The notes under the pieces are model-generated. The model did no database searches. It had not been told where the DNA came from and was given only the letters and a program-made list of their open reading frames with translations. Of a DNA stretch of 64,000 nt, positions 38,678-48,703 are shown piece after piece (positions within the stretch are counted from its first letter, which is position 1; every line of letters starts with the position of its first letter). The position numbers and the translations under genes are program-made. The DNA lies in assembly GCA_029253585.1 (NCBI GenBank), contig JAQWZF010000021.1:214874-278873 (forward strand), read 5' to 3'. Origin of the DNA: Gammaproteobacteria bacterium. GTDB lineage: Bacteria; Pseudomonadota; Gammaproteobacteria; Pseudomonadales; Pseudohongiellaceae.

Positions 38678-39436
38678 CTATGCGCGAAGCTTACGATACC
38701 CGCAAAGTTCCTCATAAGCATTGCGTATCGCCATCGCATTCTCCTGCGCTTCCCGCAGTGCGGAAGCGGAGACATTGCTGCCAGCAAGCTTGTCCGGGTG
38801 ATAGCGGGACATCATGCGCAGATAGGCACGACGGATTTCACCATCCTCTGCCTCGGGCTCGAGCTGCAGAATGCGATAAGCGTTGTGGAGAAAAGTTCGG
38901 CTGTGTGGCTTAAAGAATGCGCTGCGGGGGTCTGCCTGGGCTCTTTGATATTGCTCAGATTGCAAGGAGGATGCGATAGCTAAAAGCTCTGACTTAGTAT
39001 AGCCAAACTCCTCCGCCACATCGCGCAGTAGCATTTTATCTTTCAAGCGCAGATTGCCTTTAAGATAGGCAGCCTCGCATTGAATCTGCAGGAATAGCTT
39101 CGCCAGGGCGCTGCGTCTGCCTACGATTCTTGCCGCCGCATCTAGCGCCGCGAATAATTCCGAATCAGGATGTTTACCACGGTCGTAAGCAATGATTGCT
39201 TGGCGTCTCTTGTCACCACACAACGCCATGCGCTTCATGACCTGCTCAGCGTAATTGATTTCGCCCACGGTTACACGACCATCCATCTTCGCCAGTCGCC
39301 CCAATGCCATAAACATCGCATCTATAAGCTGCTGTTCTGCGCGGCCACCGGATGGGAGATCTGCCGCCACGCTGAAACCGCTGAGCCGCTTTGTCAGCGC
39401 TTTCCGGTACGCTCTGCTGTTTAATGCCGTCAGCAT
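38678..39436 (-). CDS. djlA: DjlA-like co-chaperone (TerB domain plus DnaJ domain), no membrane anchor
   Basis: A 252-residue protein. Residues of about 30-150 form a TerB-like helical domain ([18 protein letters not shown]). The C-terminal 70 residues are a J-domain with the HPD motif in [11 protein letters not shown]. coli DjlA begins with a transmembrane helix, but here the N-terminus is short and polar and there is no room for one: the start lies 3 bases after the murU stop. It would therefore act as a soluble DnaK co-chaperone. Placement with murU-amgK is typical of Pseudomonas-like genomes. Confidence 0.85.
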   Translation of the reverse strand: MLTALNSRAYRKALTKRLSGFSVAADLPSGGRAEQQLIDAMFMALGRLAKMDGRVTVGEINYAEQVMKRMALCGDKRRQAIIAYDRGKHPDSELFAALDAAARIVGRRSALAKLFLQIQCEAAYLKGNLRLKDKMLLRDVAEEFGYTKSELLAIASSLQSEQYQRAQADPRSAFFKPHSRTFLHNAYRILQLEPEAEDGEIRRAYLRMMSRYHPDKLAGSNVSASALREAQENAMAIRNAYEELCGYRKLRA

Positions 39437-39439
39437 ATC

Positions 39440-40138
39440 TTAGGCACCATCGGCGTTACTGGCCACGTCGGCCAAGCTACTAACTTCTCGCAGTCGCTCC
39501 GGCGTGCCTATATCCATCCACATGCCTTCGAATACCTCGCCGCTTACCTGATCATCTAGCATCGCCTCTTGCAAGAGCGGCACCATAGACCGCGGCTGGA
39601 TCGGGAAGTCTCTAAATAGGTTTTTATGCATCACACTTATGCCGCTGAAGGTCAGACGTTGATCTCGGGCAGAATGATCCTCATGGACGCGGCCCTGCTC
39701 GTCGATGTAGAAATCTCCGTGAGGATTGTGATCAGCATTTTCGACTAGAACCAGATGCGCCAGCCGCTCAACCCCATCGACAGCTTGCAGGCTTGAAAAG
39801 TCGAAGTCGGTCCAGATATCGGCATTCGTTACAATGAAACAATCGTCTTCCAATTTCGGCAATGCCTTGATGATGCCGCCCGCCGTTTCCAGACGAATCG
39901 GCTCTCTCGAATAGCTAATCGAGGTTCCGTATCTGGATCCATTGCCGAGCAGCTCTTCTATCATGCCGCCTAGATAGAAATGATTGATTACGATACCAGA
40001 AACGCCACCGGCGACGAGCCTCTCAATCTGATGTTCGATAAGAGTCTTGCCCGCTACTTTTATTAGGGGCTTAGGTAAGTTGGCGGTGAGGGGCTGCATG
40101 CGCTTGCCCAGCCCGGCTGCCAAAATCATTGCTCGCAT
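39440..40138 (-). CDS. murU: N-acetylmuramate 1-phosphate uridylyltransferase
   Basis: A 232-residue nucleotidyltransferase that makes UDP-MurNAc from MurNAc-1-phosphate in the fosfomycin-insensitive peptidoglycan recycling shunt. The start MRAMILAAGLGKRMQPLTANLPKPLI is the nucleotide-binding motif. FIVTNADIWTDFDF holds the metal Asp, and ETAGGIIKALP the sugar site. It overlaps the upstream amgK by one base (TAATG), so translation is probably coupled. The pair is the standard AmgK-MurU recycling module. Confidence 0.92.
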   Translation of the reverse strand: MRAMILAAGLGKRMQPLTANLPKPLIKVAGKTLIEHQIERLVAGGVSGIVINHFYLGGMIEELLGNGSRYGTSISYSREPIRLETAGGIIKALPKLEDDCFIVTNADIWTDFDFSSLQAVDGVERLAHLVLVENADHNPHGDFYIDEQGRVHEDHSARDQRLTFSGISVMHKNLFRDFPIQPRSMVPLLQEAMLDDQVSGEVFEGMWMDIGTPERLREVSSLADVASNADGA

Positions 40139-41214
40139 TAAGATTCCAGATTGAGTTTAGCTTTCGCATCGGGAAGTACATTCGTCTCAAACCAGTTCAG
40201 GAAGGGAGCCATTTCATCGTACCTACGGGCCACTTCCAGAAAATACTGGATAACCTCAGGGATATCGGCCAAATACTGCGTTTTATTATCTCTTATGCAA
40301 AGGCGCGAGAAGATGCCCATGACTTTGAAGTTGCGCTGCAGTCCTGCGAGATCGAAATCACGGAGGAATTGCGCGATGGAAACTCCTTCTATCAGCCCAG
40401 CCTCGCAGGCCAGCTGATAATAATGGAGCGCCAACATCTCAACCAACTCTGGACTCCAGCGTATATAACAATCTCGCAACAGAGATACCAGGTCGTAGCT
40501 ATAGGCACCCGCCATCGCATCCTGAAAGTCTATGATGCCAGGCCCTGCATCCTTGGGAAAACGGCCCTCATCCAGAATCAACAAATTACGCGAATGATAA
40601 TCACGATGCACCGCAACTTGAATCTGTCCCAGAACCGCATCCTCCAGAAAAGAAAATGTGTTCGCAATCAATTTTCGATCGCCGTCGGTCAATTCCATGT
40701 TAAGATATTCTCCGCAGAACCAATCTTCGAAAAGCTGCATCTCGCTATGCAACTTCTCTCGATCATAGGGGGCAAGTCTCTCTTTATTTACATTAGATTG
40801 TATTTTTATGAGTGCGGAGATTGCGGATTTATACAGGCTCTCAACTTGATACTCCGATATGGCGTCCAGGCCACCTGCTTGCAGGCTCAGAAGCCGAGGT
40901 AGATACAGGCGATCACCGAAGTCTTCCAGTAGTAAAAACCCATTGCCGTAGTTCTTTGCGAGCACCTCGGGAGACTTGACTCCCGCCTCTCGCAGATAGC
41001 CGGCCACCTCCACGAATAATTTACTATTTTCATTCTCCGGCGGCGAATCTACGGCGATAAAAGTCTGCTGCGCAACCTCTGCCCGAAAATATCGGCGAAA
41101 GCTGGCATCCCCGCTAACAGTAGCGAGATCGACGCTAATCGAGGGCTCTGAGAGCAACTGTCGCAACTGCTCGTTCGCCCAGTCAGTCAACTGCGCTTTA
41201 CGGCTATCTATCAT
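40138..41214 (-). CDS. amgK: N-acetylmuramate/N-acetylglucosamine kinase
   Basis: A 358-residue phosphotransferase (APH-like kinase fold) that phosphorylates MurNAc at C1. Visible motifs are FRRYFRAEV near the N-terminus, the catalytic HRDYHSRNLLIL (HxDxxxxN type) and IDFQDAMAGAYSYDLVSLLRDCY. It precedes murU on the same strand with a one-base overlap. It is divergent from lptD across a 207-base gap, linking wall recycling with LPS transport. Confidence 0.92.
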   Translation of the reverse strand: MIDSRKAQLTDWANEQLRQLLSEPSISVDLATVSGDASFRRYFRAEVAQQTFIAVDSPPENENSKLFVEVAGYLREAGVKSPEVLAKNYGNGFLLLEDFGDRLYLPRLLSLQAGGLDAISEYQVESLYKSAISALIKIQSNVNKERLAPYDREKLHSEMQLFEDWFCGEYLNMELTDGDRKLIANTFSFLEDAVLGQIQVAVHRDYHSRNLLILDEGRFPKDAGPGIIDFQDAMAGAYSYDLVSLLRDCYIRWSPELVEMLALHYYQLACEAGLIEGVSIAQFLRDFDLAGLQRNFKVMGIFSRLCIRDNKTQYLADIPEVIQYFLEVARRYDEMAPFLNWFETNVLPDAKAKLNLES

Positions 41215-41294
41215 TCTCTATCTTCTTTTAGGGAGGCATGGAACCAGGAAACCCTGAGACCCTGCTTTGCATTCAATGGCCGATGAATTATTAT

Positions 41295-41319
41295 GCCTTG
41301 CTCGATGCTTGAGCAAAGC
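41295..41319. promoter_or_regulatory. Inverted repeat in the amgK-lptD divergent gap
   Basis: Arms GCCTTGCTC (41295-41303) and GAGCAAAGC (41311-41319) pair at eight of nine positions with a 7-base loop. Because it lies between divergent genes it is not a normal terminator; it may be an operator or part of the 5' leader of either gene. No function is known. The rest of 41215-41421 shows nothing else I can name. Confidence 0.3.
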
Positions 41320-41421
41320 ATTCATATCACACAGTTAGTCGGTTTCAACGGCGATAAGTTTACATCAAGCCGCTAGCAACTAAGTGATCCACGCAAAAGA
41401 GCCAGGAAGACCCAAGCAAGC

Positions 41422-44178
41422 ATGCCGTTCAAGAAACGCTATATTAGCGCCGAAATCGCCTTAATCCTGTCCTCAGGATTACTGCTGGCTTCGTTCCCCT
41501 ATGCGGCTCAGGCACAGCTCCCTCAATTCAGCTGCCGGGCTAACGAGGCCGGCGATGGCTGGATCTGCGAGAGCGACCAGCCCCCTAATAGCGGCAACAC
41601 GGTGCGCACCACAACGCGACCTCTGAGTAACAGAGGAGCCAGTTCGGGATTGGAAAGCACGAACCGGCCCGAGCGCCAGAGAGCAACTCCAGCGCAGGCA
41701 GCACCTGAAACCACTGAGCAGCTCAAGGCAAGCCCAACTGACACTCCAACACAGATTGGGACACCGCGCAGTAGCGAGACTACCGAGATAACAGCAGTGG
41801 CAGCGGCGCAAGAATATGAGCTCGACTGGGTTCCGCTGGCCTCCCTAAGCCCAGAACAACTCGCCGAGTTAGACCGTAACTGCTGTGGCGTGTTTGTCGA
41901 TCCCAGCGGCCGCGAGAAAGATGCCGAGAATCGACCTGCCGACGCACAGACTCGCTTCAATGCGGCGCAGGGTGTTACCGGCGTCTCGCAAAACCTTATA
42001 AGCATCGACGGCAATATAGAAGTACAACAGGGCTATCGCACCATTCAGAACAACGAGTCCACGAGCATCGACCGTGCTACCAATACGGTGATAATGCAGG
42101 GCGATGTAGTGTTTCGCGAACCTGGCGTTATGCTTGCTGGCAGCTCCGCCGTCATCGATAACGATCAAGGGGTCAACAGAATCGAAAATGCGCAATATGT
42201 TTTGCATGAATACGGCGCACACGGCAGCGCCGATAGCATAGTCTATGAGAGTGATAGCGGCAGCGTGACTATCGAGAATGGGGAATTTAGCCGCTGCGAA
42301 CCCGAATCTAATTTCTGGCTATTCCGTGCAGACAGTATCGTACTGAACCAGGAGGAAGGCCGCGGCTATGCAACTGCTGTGAGCCTACGCATAAAAGATG
42401 TGCCTATTTTTTACTACCCTGGAACTCTGCCCTTCCCCCTTGCTGACGAACGCATGTCTGGGTTTCTCGCACCCAGTACCGGGTCGACCCGCAGTGGCGG
42501 TTTCGACTTCGAGCTGCCTTACTACATGAATCTCGCGCCGAACTATGACGCCACTATATCCCCCAGACTCATTTCTGACCGGGGTGTGTTAACCGGACTG
42601 GAAATGCGCTACCTGGCCGAGACTTCTATGAATACGCTGAACGTATCCTATCTGGGTAATGACAAACTGTTTGATGAAGTGACCGCAAATGTTCCTGGCT
42701 CAGATTCGCCACCTACCGACAATCGCTGGTTCATCGGCTACGAACACTACGGAAGATACGGTAGAAATTGGTCTAGCTTCGTCGACTACAATGCGGTGAG
42801 CGATGCAGACTATTTTTACGACCTGGGCAGCAACGGCCTGAATACAACCAGTCGTACGCACCTCAATCGACAGGCAAGACTGAATTTCAATTCCGAGTAT
42901 CTGCGTGCCGGACTCAATGTGCAGCGAATACAGATTATCGACCCGTTTATTTCTTCGATAAGCCTAAACAGACCCTATGACCGGCTACCGCAATTCTTTT
43001 TCGATACCGATACTTATCTAGGTGCCGGTTTCCACATCGGCTTAACCGGACAGGTCACCTCCTTCGATAGAACTCTTGATGAATCGCAGCTCACCGCAGC
43101 GCAGCTGGACAATGGCGCTCTGGTGAATGGCGAAAGATTGAATCTGGAGCCGGAAATGAGCTGGTCTGTGGAGCAACCAGGCTGGTTTCTGCGAGCTGGC
43201 GCAAAATACAAACACACCTCGTATAAGTTACAGAATCAGGCCACGGTCTCGATGGATGACCCGGAGATCGGCATAGGCGTCTACAACTTCGACGCCGGTC
43301 TTATATTCGATCGAGCCATGTCTGGTGGTTTTACACAGACGCTAGAACCTAGACTGTACTATCTTTTTAGCGAATATGAAGATCAGAGCCTGCTTCCTCT
43401 GTTCGACACGTCGGAGCTCAATTTCAGTTTCAACCAATTATTCCGGGAAGACCGATTCAGTGGTGGCGATCGCATCGCCGATGCAGATCAGGCCAGCTTC
43501 GCTATCACCAGCCGCATTCTCGACCCTCGGGGAAAAGAACAGGCAAGGATTAGCCTGGGCCAGATTCGATACTTCGTTGACAGACAGGTAGGCTTGGACA
43601 GCCCAATTAGGCCGTGGAGACCTCGCTATTCGCCCCTAAACCAGAAATCGGCGCTGGCGGGAGAATTTGTTCTCGCCTTCGGACAGAACTGGCGCCTAAA
43701 TTCTGACGTACAATGGAATGAAGAGACCCAAGAATTGGACGAAGGCAGTTTCCAGCTACGCTATCATCGCGACAACGACCATCTAATTAACGTGGCATAT
43801 CGTTACCGGAACCTGTTGAATTCGCCCAATTTTTTCTTGCCGGGGAGAATAGACCCCCGTATCAAGCAGACTGATCTATCTGCAGCCTGGCCGATAAGTC
43901 AGAGCTGGAAACTATTAGCCAGATGGAACTACGATCACAGTAATTCTCGGAACCTGGAGACCTTTGCCGGGGTCGAATACAGTAATTGTTGTGCGACAAT
44001 ACGGCTTATAGCCAGGGAATGGGTTGACGAGGACGAATTGTTTGTCCCTAATATCGAACCTAATCAGGGAATTTTTGTCCAATTTACCCTGGAAGGACTA
44101 GGAAATATTACAGGTGGCGGCCTAAGCAACCTGCTGAGTGACGGAATTCGCGGGTTTAGAGAGACTGATGATGAGTAA
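41422..44178 (+). CDS. lptD: LPS-assembly outer-membrane protein LptD
   Basis: A 918-residue outer-membrane beta-barrel that inserts lipopolysaccharide with LptE. A signal peptide (cleavage near AQA-QLP, residue 31) precedes a periplasmic OstA/LptD domain with repeated beta-jellyroll strands (about residues 190-310), then a long beta-barrel rich in alternating aromatic residues to the C-terminus. The cysteines used for the intramolecular disulfides are in place: an early pair (FSCRANE..WIC), RNCCG near 152, and the C-terminal YSNCCATIRL pair. Between the signal and the OstA domain is a Ser/Thr/Pro-rich linker. Complete in length. It overlaps surA, its chaperone gene. Confidence 0.95.
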   Translation: MPFKKRYISAEIALILSSGLLLASFPYAAQAQLPQFSCRANEAGDGWICESDQPPNSGNTVRTTTRPLSNRGASSGLESTNRPERQRATPAQAAPETTEQLKASPTDTPTQIGTPRSSETTEITAVAAAQEYELDWVPLASLSPEQLAELDRNCCGVFVDPSGREKDAENRPADAQTRFNAAQGVTGVSQNLISIDGNIEVQQGYRTIQNNESTSIDRATNTVIMQGDVVFREPGVMLAGSSAVIDNDQGVNRIENAQYVLHEYGAHGSADSIVYESDSGSVTIENGEFSRCEPESNFWLFRADSIVLNQEEGRGYATAVSLRIKDVPIFYYPGTLPFPLADERMSGFLAPSTGSTRSGGFDFELPYYMNLAPNYDATISPRLISDRGVLTGLEMRYLAETSMNTLNVSYLGNDKLFDEVTANVPGSDSPPTDNRWFIGYEHYGRYGRNWSSFVDYNAVSDADYFYDLGSNGLNTTSRTHLNRQARLNFNSEYLRAGLNVQRIQIIDPFISSISLNRPYDRLPQFFFDTDTYLGAGFHIGLTGQVTSFDRTLDESQLTAAQLDNGALVNGERLNLEPEMSWSVEQPGWFLRAGAKYKHTSYKLQNQATVSMDDPEIGIGVYNFDAGLIFDRAMSGGFTQTLEPRLYYLFSEYEDQSLLPLFDTSELNFSFNQLFREDRFSGGDRIADADQASFAITSRILDPRGKEQARISLGQIRYFVDRQVGLDSPIRPWRPRYSPLNQKSALAGEFVLAFGQNWRLNSDVQWNEETQELDEGSFQLRYHRDNDHLINVAYRYRNLLNSPNFFLPGRIDPRIKQTDLSAAWPISQSWKLLARWNYDHSNSRNLETFAGVEYSNCCATIRLIAREWVDEDELFVPNIEPNQGIFVQFTLEGLGNITGGGLSNLLSDGIRGFRETDDE

Positions 44179-45511
44179 ATACAGTACTAAAGCAGCAGGA
44201 CAGGCGCTCAGCGGCATCCGCCTGGCAGCACAATTGCTGCCGACAATCGGTTTGGGGCTCGTCTTAGCGATAGCGACAGTCTCAGCCTCAGCACAGCGCG
44301 TGTTACTGGACAGAATCGTGGCCCTGGTCGACGAAGGCGTGGTCTTACAGAGCGAGCTCGATCTGCGCATGATGGAGATTCAACAGAACGCCGCGAGAGC
44401 GAATAGTCCCCTACCAGAACCCAAACAATTTAGGAAAGAAGTGCTGGATTCTCTGGTGATCGAAAATCTACAGATGCAGCTGGCTGAGCGAGTTAGCATT
44501 CGATTTACCGATGACGAGATCAACAGAATCCTGAACACCATGGCGGAAAACAATAATCTCAGCTTCGATGAATATCTGAATGTACTTAACGAGGCCGGCG
44601 TATACCTGCAAACTCGAGAGCAGGTGCGCCAGCAGATGACCATGCAAGAATTGCAACGGGGCATGGTGAATCGCCGCATTCAAATAACCGAACAGGAAAT
44701 AGACAACTTTCTAAATTCGGAAATGGGCCGCGAAGTTATGGCGCCCGATTATCTCGTTGAACATATGCTCATTCCTGTTGGCGGTGAAGAGCCCGCCGCA
44801 TCCAAGCAAAGTAAATTACGCTATGCCGCCGATCTCGTCGCACGAGTTAAGGACGGCGAAACCTTCGGTCAAGTCCGAGCCACCGCGAGACAGGCTGCTG
44901 TGTTTGAAGTTGGCGGGACGGAATTCGGCTGGCGCAAGGCCGAGCAGCTTCCCACACTATTTAGAGAAGTAGTAGGAGGCATGGGCATCGGCGATGTAGA
45001 GGGGCCGATCGAAGCCGGAAATGGCTTTCACCTCATCCAACTCGCCAACAAGGCGGGCGGTGCCGAGCAGATGGTCGCACAAACTAATTTTCGCCACATC
45101 ATGTTAACGCCCAACGAAATTCGCGATGAGCAGCAGACCGAAGACGCGATTCGCGAGCTTAGACAAAAGATTGTGGACGGCGAAGACTTCGCCTCTCTGG
45201 CCAGACAAAATTCCGACGACGATACATCCGTCGTAGCTGGTGGTGATATGGACTGGATCAACGAGGGACAACTGCCTCTGGACATGGAATCAGTAATTGA
45301 CGCTCTGGATATAGGCAAACTCAGCGAGCCCTTCCGCTCCGAAACCGGCTGGCATATTGTCGAAGTGCTAGAACGCCGCGTATCCGACCTCAGCACTATC
45401 TATACGCGCAATCAGGCTGCCGGCGCGCTGCGTAATCGCAAATACGATTTGGAATTGCAAAACTGGCTGATAGAGATTCGCGAAGAAGCGTTCGTCGAAT
45501 TCATCGAATAG
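44168..45511 (+). CDS. surA: Periplasmic peptidyl-prolyl isomerase / outer-membrane protein chaperone
   Basis: A 447-residue exported chaperone for outer-membrane proteins, including LptD. The start is chosen at the ATG at 44168 (or the ATG three bases later), which begins the signal peptide inside the last codons of lptD; the open frame upstream at 44138 is only overlap. After the signal (cleavage near ASA-QRV) come the SurA N-domain and two parvulin PPIase domains (about residues 175-275 and 285-385), each with the FRHI/HIL and ETGWHIVEV-like motifs. lptD-surA-pdxA-rsmA-apaG-apaH is the classic order. Confidence 0.94.
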   Translation: MMSKYSTKAAGQALSGIRLAAQLLPTIGLGLVLAIATVSASAQRVLLDRIVALVDEGVVLQSELDLRMMEIQQNAARANSPLPEPKQFRKEVLDSLVIENLQMQLAERVSIRFTDDEINRILNTMAENNNLSFDEYLNVLNEAGVYLQTREQVRQQMTMQELQRGMVNRRIQITEQEIDNFLNSEMGREVMAPDYLVEHMLIPVGGEEPAASKQSKLRYAADLVARVKDGETFGQVRATARQAAVFEVGGTEFGWRKAEQLPTLFREVVGGMGIGDVEGPIEAGNGFHLIQLANKAGGAEQMVAQTNFRHIMLTPNEIRDEQQTEDAIRELRQKIVDGEDFASLARQNSDDDTSVVAGGDMDWINEGQLPLDMESVIDALDIGKLSEPFRSETGWHIVEVLERRVSDLSTIYTRNQAAGALRNRKYDLELQNWLIEIREEAFVEFIE

Positions 45512-45568
45512 CATTCACCACATCGCACTCATTCAGATCATCCCCGCTAGCTTTGCAGGATTAGCCTC

Positions 45569-46561
45569 GTGACACATAGACTAGCTATCACTCCAGGCGA
45601 GCCCGCCGGCATCGGACCCGACCTGTGCATAGAGATCGCACAGAGTCCTCCTAAAGATGTCGAGCTTGTTCTAGTCGCCGACCCGACACTGTTGCAGGAG
45701 CGCGCCAGACTGCTCGGTCTACCACTTATCACCAAAATTTTCGATCCATCTATCGAGGCGGGAGAATCTGCGCCAGGGCAGGTCACGGTAATTCCTGTCG
45801 GCCTGCGTCATGACGTAGAAGCCGGCGTCTTAAACTCGGCTAATGCAGAGTATGTTCTGGAAACATTGAGAGTTGCCGCCAAGGCAATTACAGATAGCGA
45901 ATGTAATGCGATGGTGACCGGCCCCGTGCACAAGGGAATAATCAATGATGCCGGCTTTAGTTTCTCCGGGCATACCGAGTATCTGGCCGACTACTGCAAG
46001 CAAAAACTGACCGTCATGATGTTGGCAACCGAGGGGCTGCGCGTCGCTCTGGCAACCACCCACCTGCCGCTGAGCGCGGTTCCTGACGCCATCACCAAAG
46101 AGTTACTGCGAGATATCATCTCCATCTTGAACGCCGACCTGCAATCGAAGTTTGGAATTACCTCACCCGAGATTCTTGTCTGTGGACTAAACCCTCATGC
46201 AGGCGAAGGCGGCCATCTTGGTTCAGAGGAGATCGACACCATCGAACCGGTTCTCAACGAGATGCGCGCTCAGGGCATAAACCTTATCGGACCGCTGCCG
46301 GCCGACACGCTGTTTACGGCAAAGTATCTAGCTAATGCCGATGCGGTGCTATCTATGTACCACGATCAAGGCCTGCCAGTGCTCAAGTACAAGGGCTTCG
46401 GTGCGGCGAGTAATATCACCCTAGGCCTGCCTATCATAAGAACATCGGTTGATCACGGGACGGCACTGGATCTTGCCGGCAGCGGCAAAGCCGATACAGG
46501 CAGCCTCGTCAATGCAATCAGCACCGCCCTAGAAATGAGCAAGCACTGGAGTAAGCCCTAG
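45569..46561 (+). CDS. pdxA: 4-hydroxythreonine-4-phosphate dehydrogenase
   Basis: A 330-residue NAD-dependent enzyme of pyridoxal 5'-phosphate synthesis. The start is GTG, giving [19 protein letters not shown]. The metal-binding residues lie in [21 protein letters not shown] and [15 protein letters not shown]. It ends in TAGTG with the GTG of rsmA overlapping the stop by one base. This indicates tight translational coupling within the operon. Confidence 0.95.
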   Translation: MTHRLAITPGEPAGIGPDLCIEIAQSPPKDVELVLVADPTLLQERARLLGLPLITKIFDPSIEAGESAPGQVTVIPVGLRHDVEAGVLNSANAEYVLETLRVAAKAITDSECNAMVTGPVHKGIINDAGFSFSGHTEYLADYCKQKLTVMMLATEGLRVALATTHLPLSAVPDAITKELLRDIISILNADLQSKFGITSPEILVCGLNPHAGEGGHLGSEEIDTIEPVLNEMRAQGINLIGPLPADTLFTAKYLANADAVLSMYHDQGLPVLKYKGFGAASNITLGLPIIRTSVDHGTALDLAGSGKADTGSLVNAISTALEMSKHWSKP

Positions 46562-47385
46562 TGGCCAGTAATAGAGCCGTAACCTTGAGCACCGGCACCA
46601 CGCATCAGGCACGTAAACGCTTCGGCCAAAATTTCCTGCATGACCAACAGGTCATCGATCGCATTATTCGCGAGATCGCGCCATCTCCCGACGACCATCT
46701 GCTAGAGATCGGTCCCGGACAGGGTGCGCTGACGAAGCAACTCGCCAAGTCAGGCGCGCGTCTGGATTGCGTAGAGCTCGATAGAGATCTAGCAGAGCAT
46801 CTAAGGCATCAATATCGCGACTACGATAGTGTGCATATACATCAGCAGGACATACTGAAGTTCGATCTCAACGATCTCGAACTGGACGACAGGCGGCTAC
46901 GCATCATAGGCAACCTGCCCTACAATATTTCGACGCCTGTACTGTTTCACCTATTGAAATTTTACGAGAAGATCGAGGACATGAGCTTCATGCTCCAGCT
47001 CGAAGTGGTCGAGCGCATGGCAGCCGATGTCGGCGACAAAGATTACGGCCGGCTCAGCCTCATGCTGCAGTATTTTTGCAGAGCCGAGAAACTCTTCAAC
47101 GTGCCGCCGCAGGCCTTCACCCCACAGCCCAAAGTAAATTCAGCCATCGTACGCCTGACCCCCTATCCCGAACTGCCGGTTCAGGCGAAGGATGTGGAAT
47201 GCCTGAAGCTTGTCGTTAGAACCGCGTTCAATCAACGCCGCAAGACCTTGAAAAACAGCCTCAAGATGCTCATATCCGAGGATGCGCTATCAGACCTAGC
47301 GATCAACATGAAACTACGACCAGAAAATTTGAGCCTCACCGATTATGTCAAAATCAGTGACGCAGTAAGCTCCCTGGCAAACTAG
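46561..47385 (+). CDS. rsmA: 16S rRNA (adenine1518/1519-N6)-dimethyltransferase
   Basis: A 274-residue KsgA/RsmA enzyme that dimethylates A1518 and A1519 of 16S rRNA in the 30S maturation path. Conserved RKRFGQNFLHDQQVID, the SAM loop LEIGPGQGALTKQL, and the catalytic GNLPYNISTPVLFHL are present. The GTG start overlaps the pdxA stop. Complete; apaG follows 26 bases later. Confidence 0.95.
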   Translation: MASNRAVTLSTGTTHQARKRFGQNFLHDQQVIDRIIREIAPSPDDHLLEIGPGQGALTKQLAKSGARLDCVELDRDLAEHLRHQYRDYDSVHIHQQDILKFDLNDLELDDRRLRIIGNLPYNISTPVLFHLLKFYEKIEDMSFMLQLEVVERMAADVGDKDYGRLSLMLQYFCRAEKLFNVPPQAFTPQPKVNSAIVRLTPYPELPVQAKDVECLKLVVRTAFNQRRKTLKNSLKMLISEDALSDLAINMKLRPENLSLTDYVKISDAVSSLAN

Positions 47386-47411
47386 AACCCGTCACAAGAG
47401 GCGCCCCAGAT

Positions 47412-47738
47412 GTGCAGATACAGATGAATAGCAAACAGGACATTCAAATCGAGGTGGCGGTACGTTACCTAACCGAGCAGTCGGAACCTGATGCCGACCG
47501 CTATGCATTCGCCTACACCGTAAAGATATGTAATCGCGGTATGGAAACGGTCAAGCTATTGAATCGCTACAGGCATATCACAGATGACAACGAGAAAGTC
47601 GAAGAGGTCCGTGGCGAAGGTGTCATTGGGCAGCAACCCGAGATTCTACCTGGCCAGTCTTTTCACTGTACCAGCGGCGAAACATTTACTGCCAAGATAC
47701 CGCCATTCCTGTTGGCGCCACCGCTCGCCGTGCATTGA
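47412..47738 (+). CDS. apaG: ApaG-family protein with internal deletion
   Basis: ApaG is a small Fn3-like protein of about 125 residues, thought to bind divalent metals or nucleotides; here it is 108. The first 80 residues and the last 15 (IPPFLLAPPLAVH) align normally. Between GQSFHCTSG and ETFTAKIPPF about 21 residues are missing, including the conserved Gly-rich GTMQGxYxM segment. The reading frame is unbroken, so this is an in-frame deletion of about 63 bases, perhaps between two GGC repeats. The start may be GTG 47412 (AGAGG upstream) or ATG 47424. It sits between rsmA and apaH as normal. Confidence 0.82.
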   Translation: MQIQMNSKQDIQIEVAVRYLTEQSEPDADRYAFAYTVKICNRGMETVKLLNRYRHITDDNEKVEEVRGEGVIGQQPEILPGQSFHCTSGETFTAKIPPFLLAPPLAVH

Positions 47739-47833
47739 GGACAAAAGCACAGGCTGGCCCGAAACAAGTTCTCGCTTAGTAATGTTATACTTCTGGCCAT
47801 GCCTTTAGTTCTTCAAATTACGCAGTATCGTCC

Positions 47834-48655
47834 ATGAGTACCTACGTCGTCGGAGACTTACAGGGCTGCTATAAGCCTCTAAAGAAACTTCTAAAGAAAG
47901 TTCAGTTTTCCGAGGCTACGGACAAACTCTGGTGTGTTGGCGATCTCGTCAATCGGGGACCAGATTCGTTGGACACTCTACACTTCTTGAGTGATATGAA
48001 GGACTCCTTAGAGCTGGTCTTGGGTAATCACGACCTGCACTATATTGCGATACATGAAGATTGCGCGCCAGCAAGAAGCAAAGACACTCTGGATAATTTG
48101 TTAAATGCCAAAGACAGCCAAGAACTCAGCGACTGGCTGCGCAAGCAGCCGCTTGCTCACCATGAGAGTCTGGACACCAAATCTGGCGTAGAAAATTTTC
48201 TTATGCTGCATGCCGGTGTCGCGCCCCATTGGACACTGCAGAAGACGCTAAACCTTTCTGCCGAAGTGCAATTCGCGCTACAAGATATCGACTACAAGGC
48301 TTTCCTGCATCATATGTACGGCAATACACCTACACGCTGGCACGACCAGTTAGAGGGTCTGGATCGCCTGCGCGTAATAACGAACTACCTGACGCGAATT
48401 CGCTTCTGCGACGAGATAGGCACCTTGCAGCTAACCGTAAAGGAAGGCTTGAGTTCGGCGCCACAGGGGTTCAAGCCCTGGTTCGAATACGAGACACTAA
48501 CTCCCGAGGCGACTATACTTTTTGGTCACTGGGCGGCACTTGAGGGCTATACTGGCAAGAAGCGTGTGTATGCTCTCGACACCGGCTATGCCTGGGGTCG
48601 CGAACTAACCCTGATGCGCCTGGAAGACAAGCAGCTCTACTCTATCCCCAGTTAG
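47834..48655 (+). CDS. apaH: Bis(5'-nucleosyl)-tetraphosphatase, symmetrical
   Basis: A 273-residue metallophosphatase that cleaves Ap4A to two ADP. The GDLQGCYKPL, GDLVNRGPDSLDTL and GNHDLHYIA metal-binding motifs are near the N-terminus, and FGHWAALEGYTGK and LDTGYAWGREL are near the end. Complete; the start follows a 95-base gap from apaG. Confidence 0.95.
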   Translation: MSTYVVGDLQGCYKPLKKLLKKVQFSEATDKLWCVGDLVNRGPDSLDTLHFLSDMKDSLELVLGNHDLHYIAIHEDCAPARSKDTLDNLLNAKDSQELSDWLRKQPLAHHESLDTKSGVENFLMLHAGVAPHWTLQKTLNLSAEVQFALQDIDYKAFLHHMYGNTPTRWHDQLEGLDRLRVITNYLTRIRFCDEIGTLQLTVKEGLSSAPQGFKPWFEYETLTPEATILFGHWAALEGYTGKKRVYALDTGYAWGRELTLMRLEDKQLYSIPS

Positions 48656-48703
48656 GAGAAGCAATAGTAAACTGGCTAGCCGGTTTCAACGCAAGACACC
48701 AAG

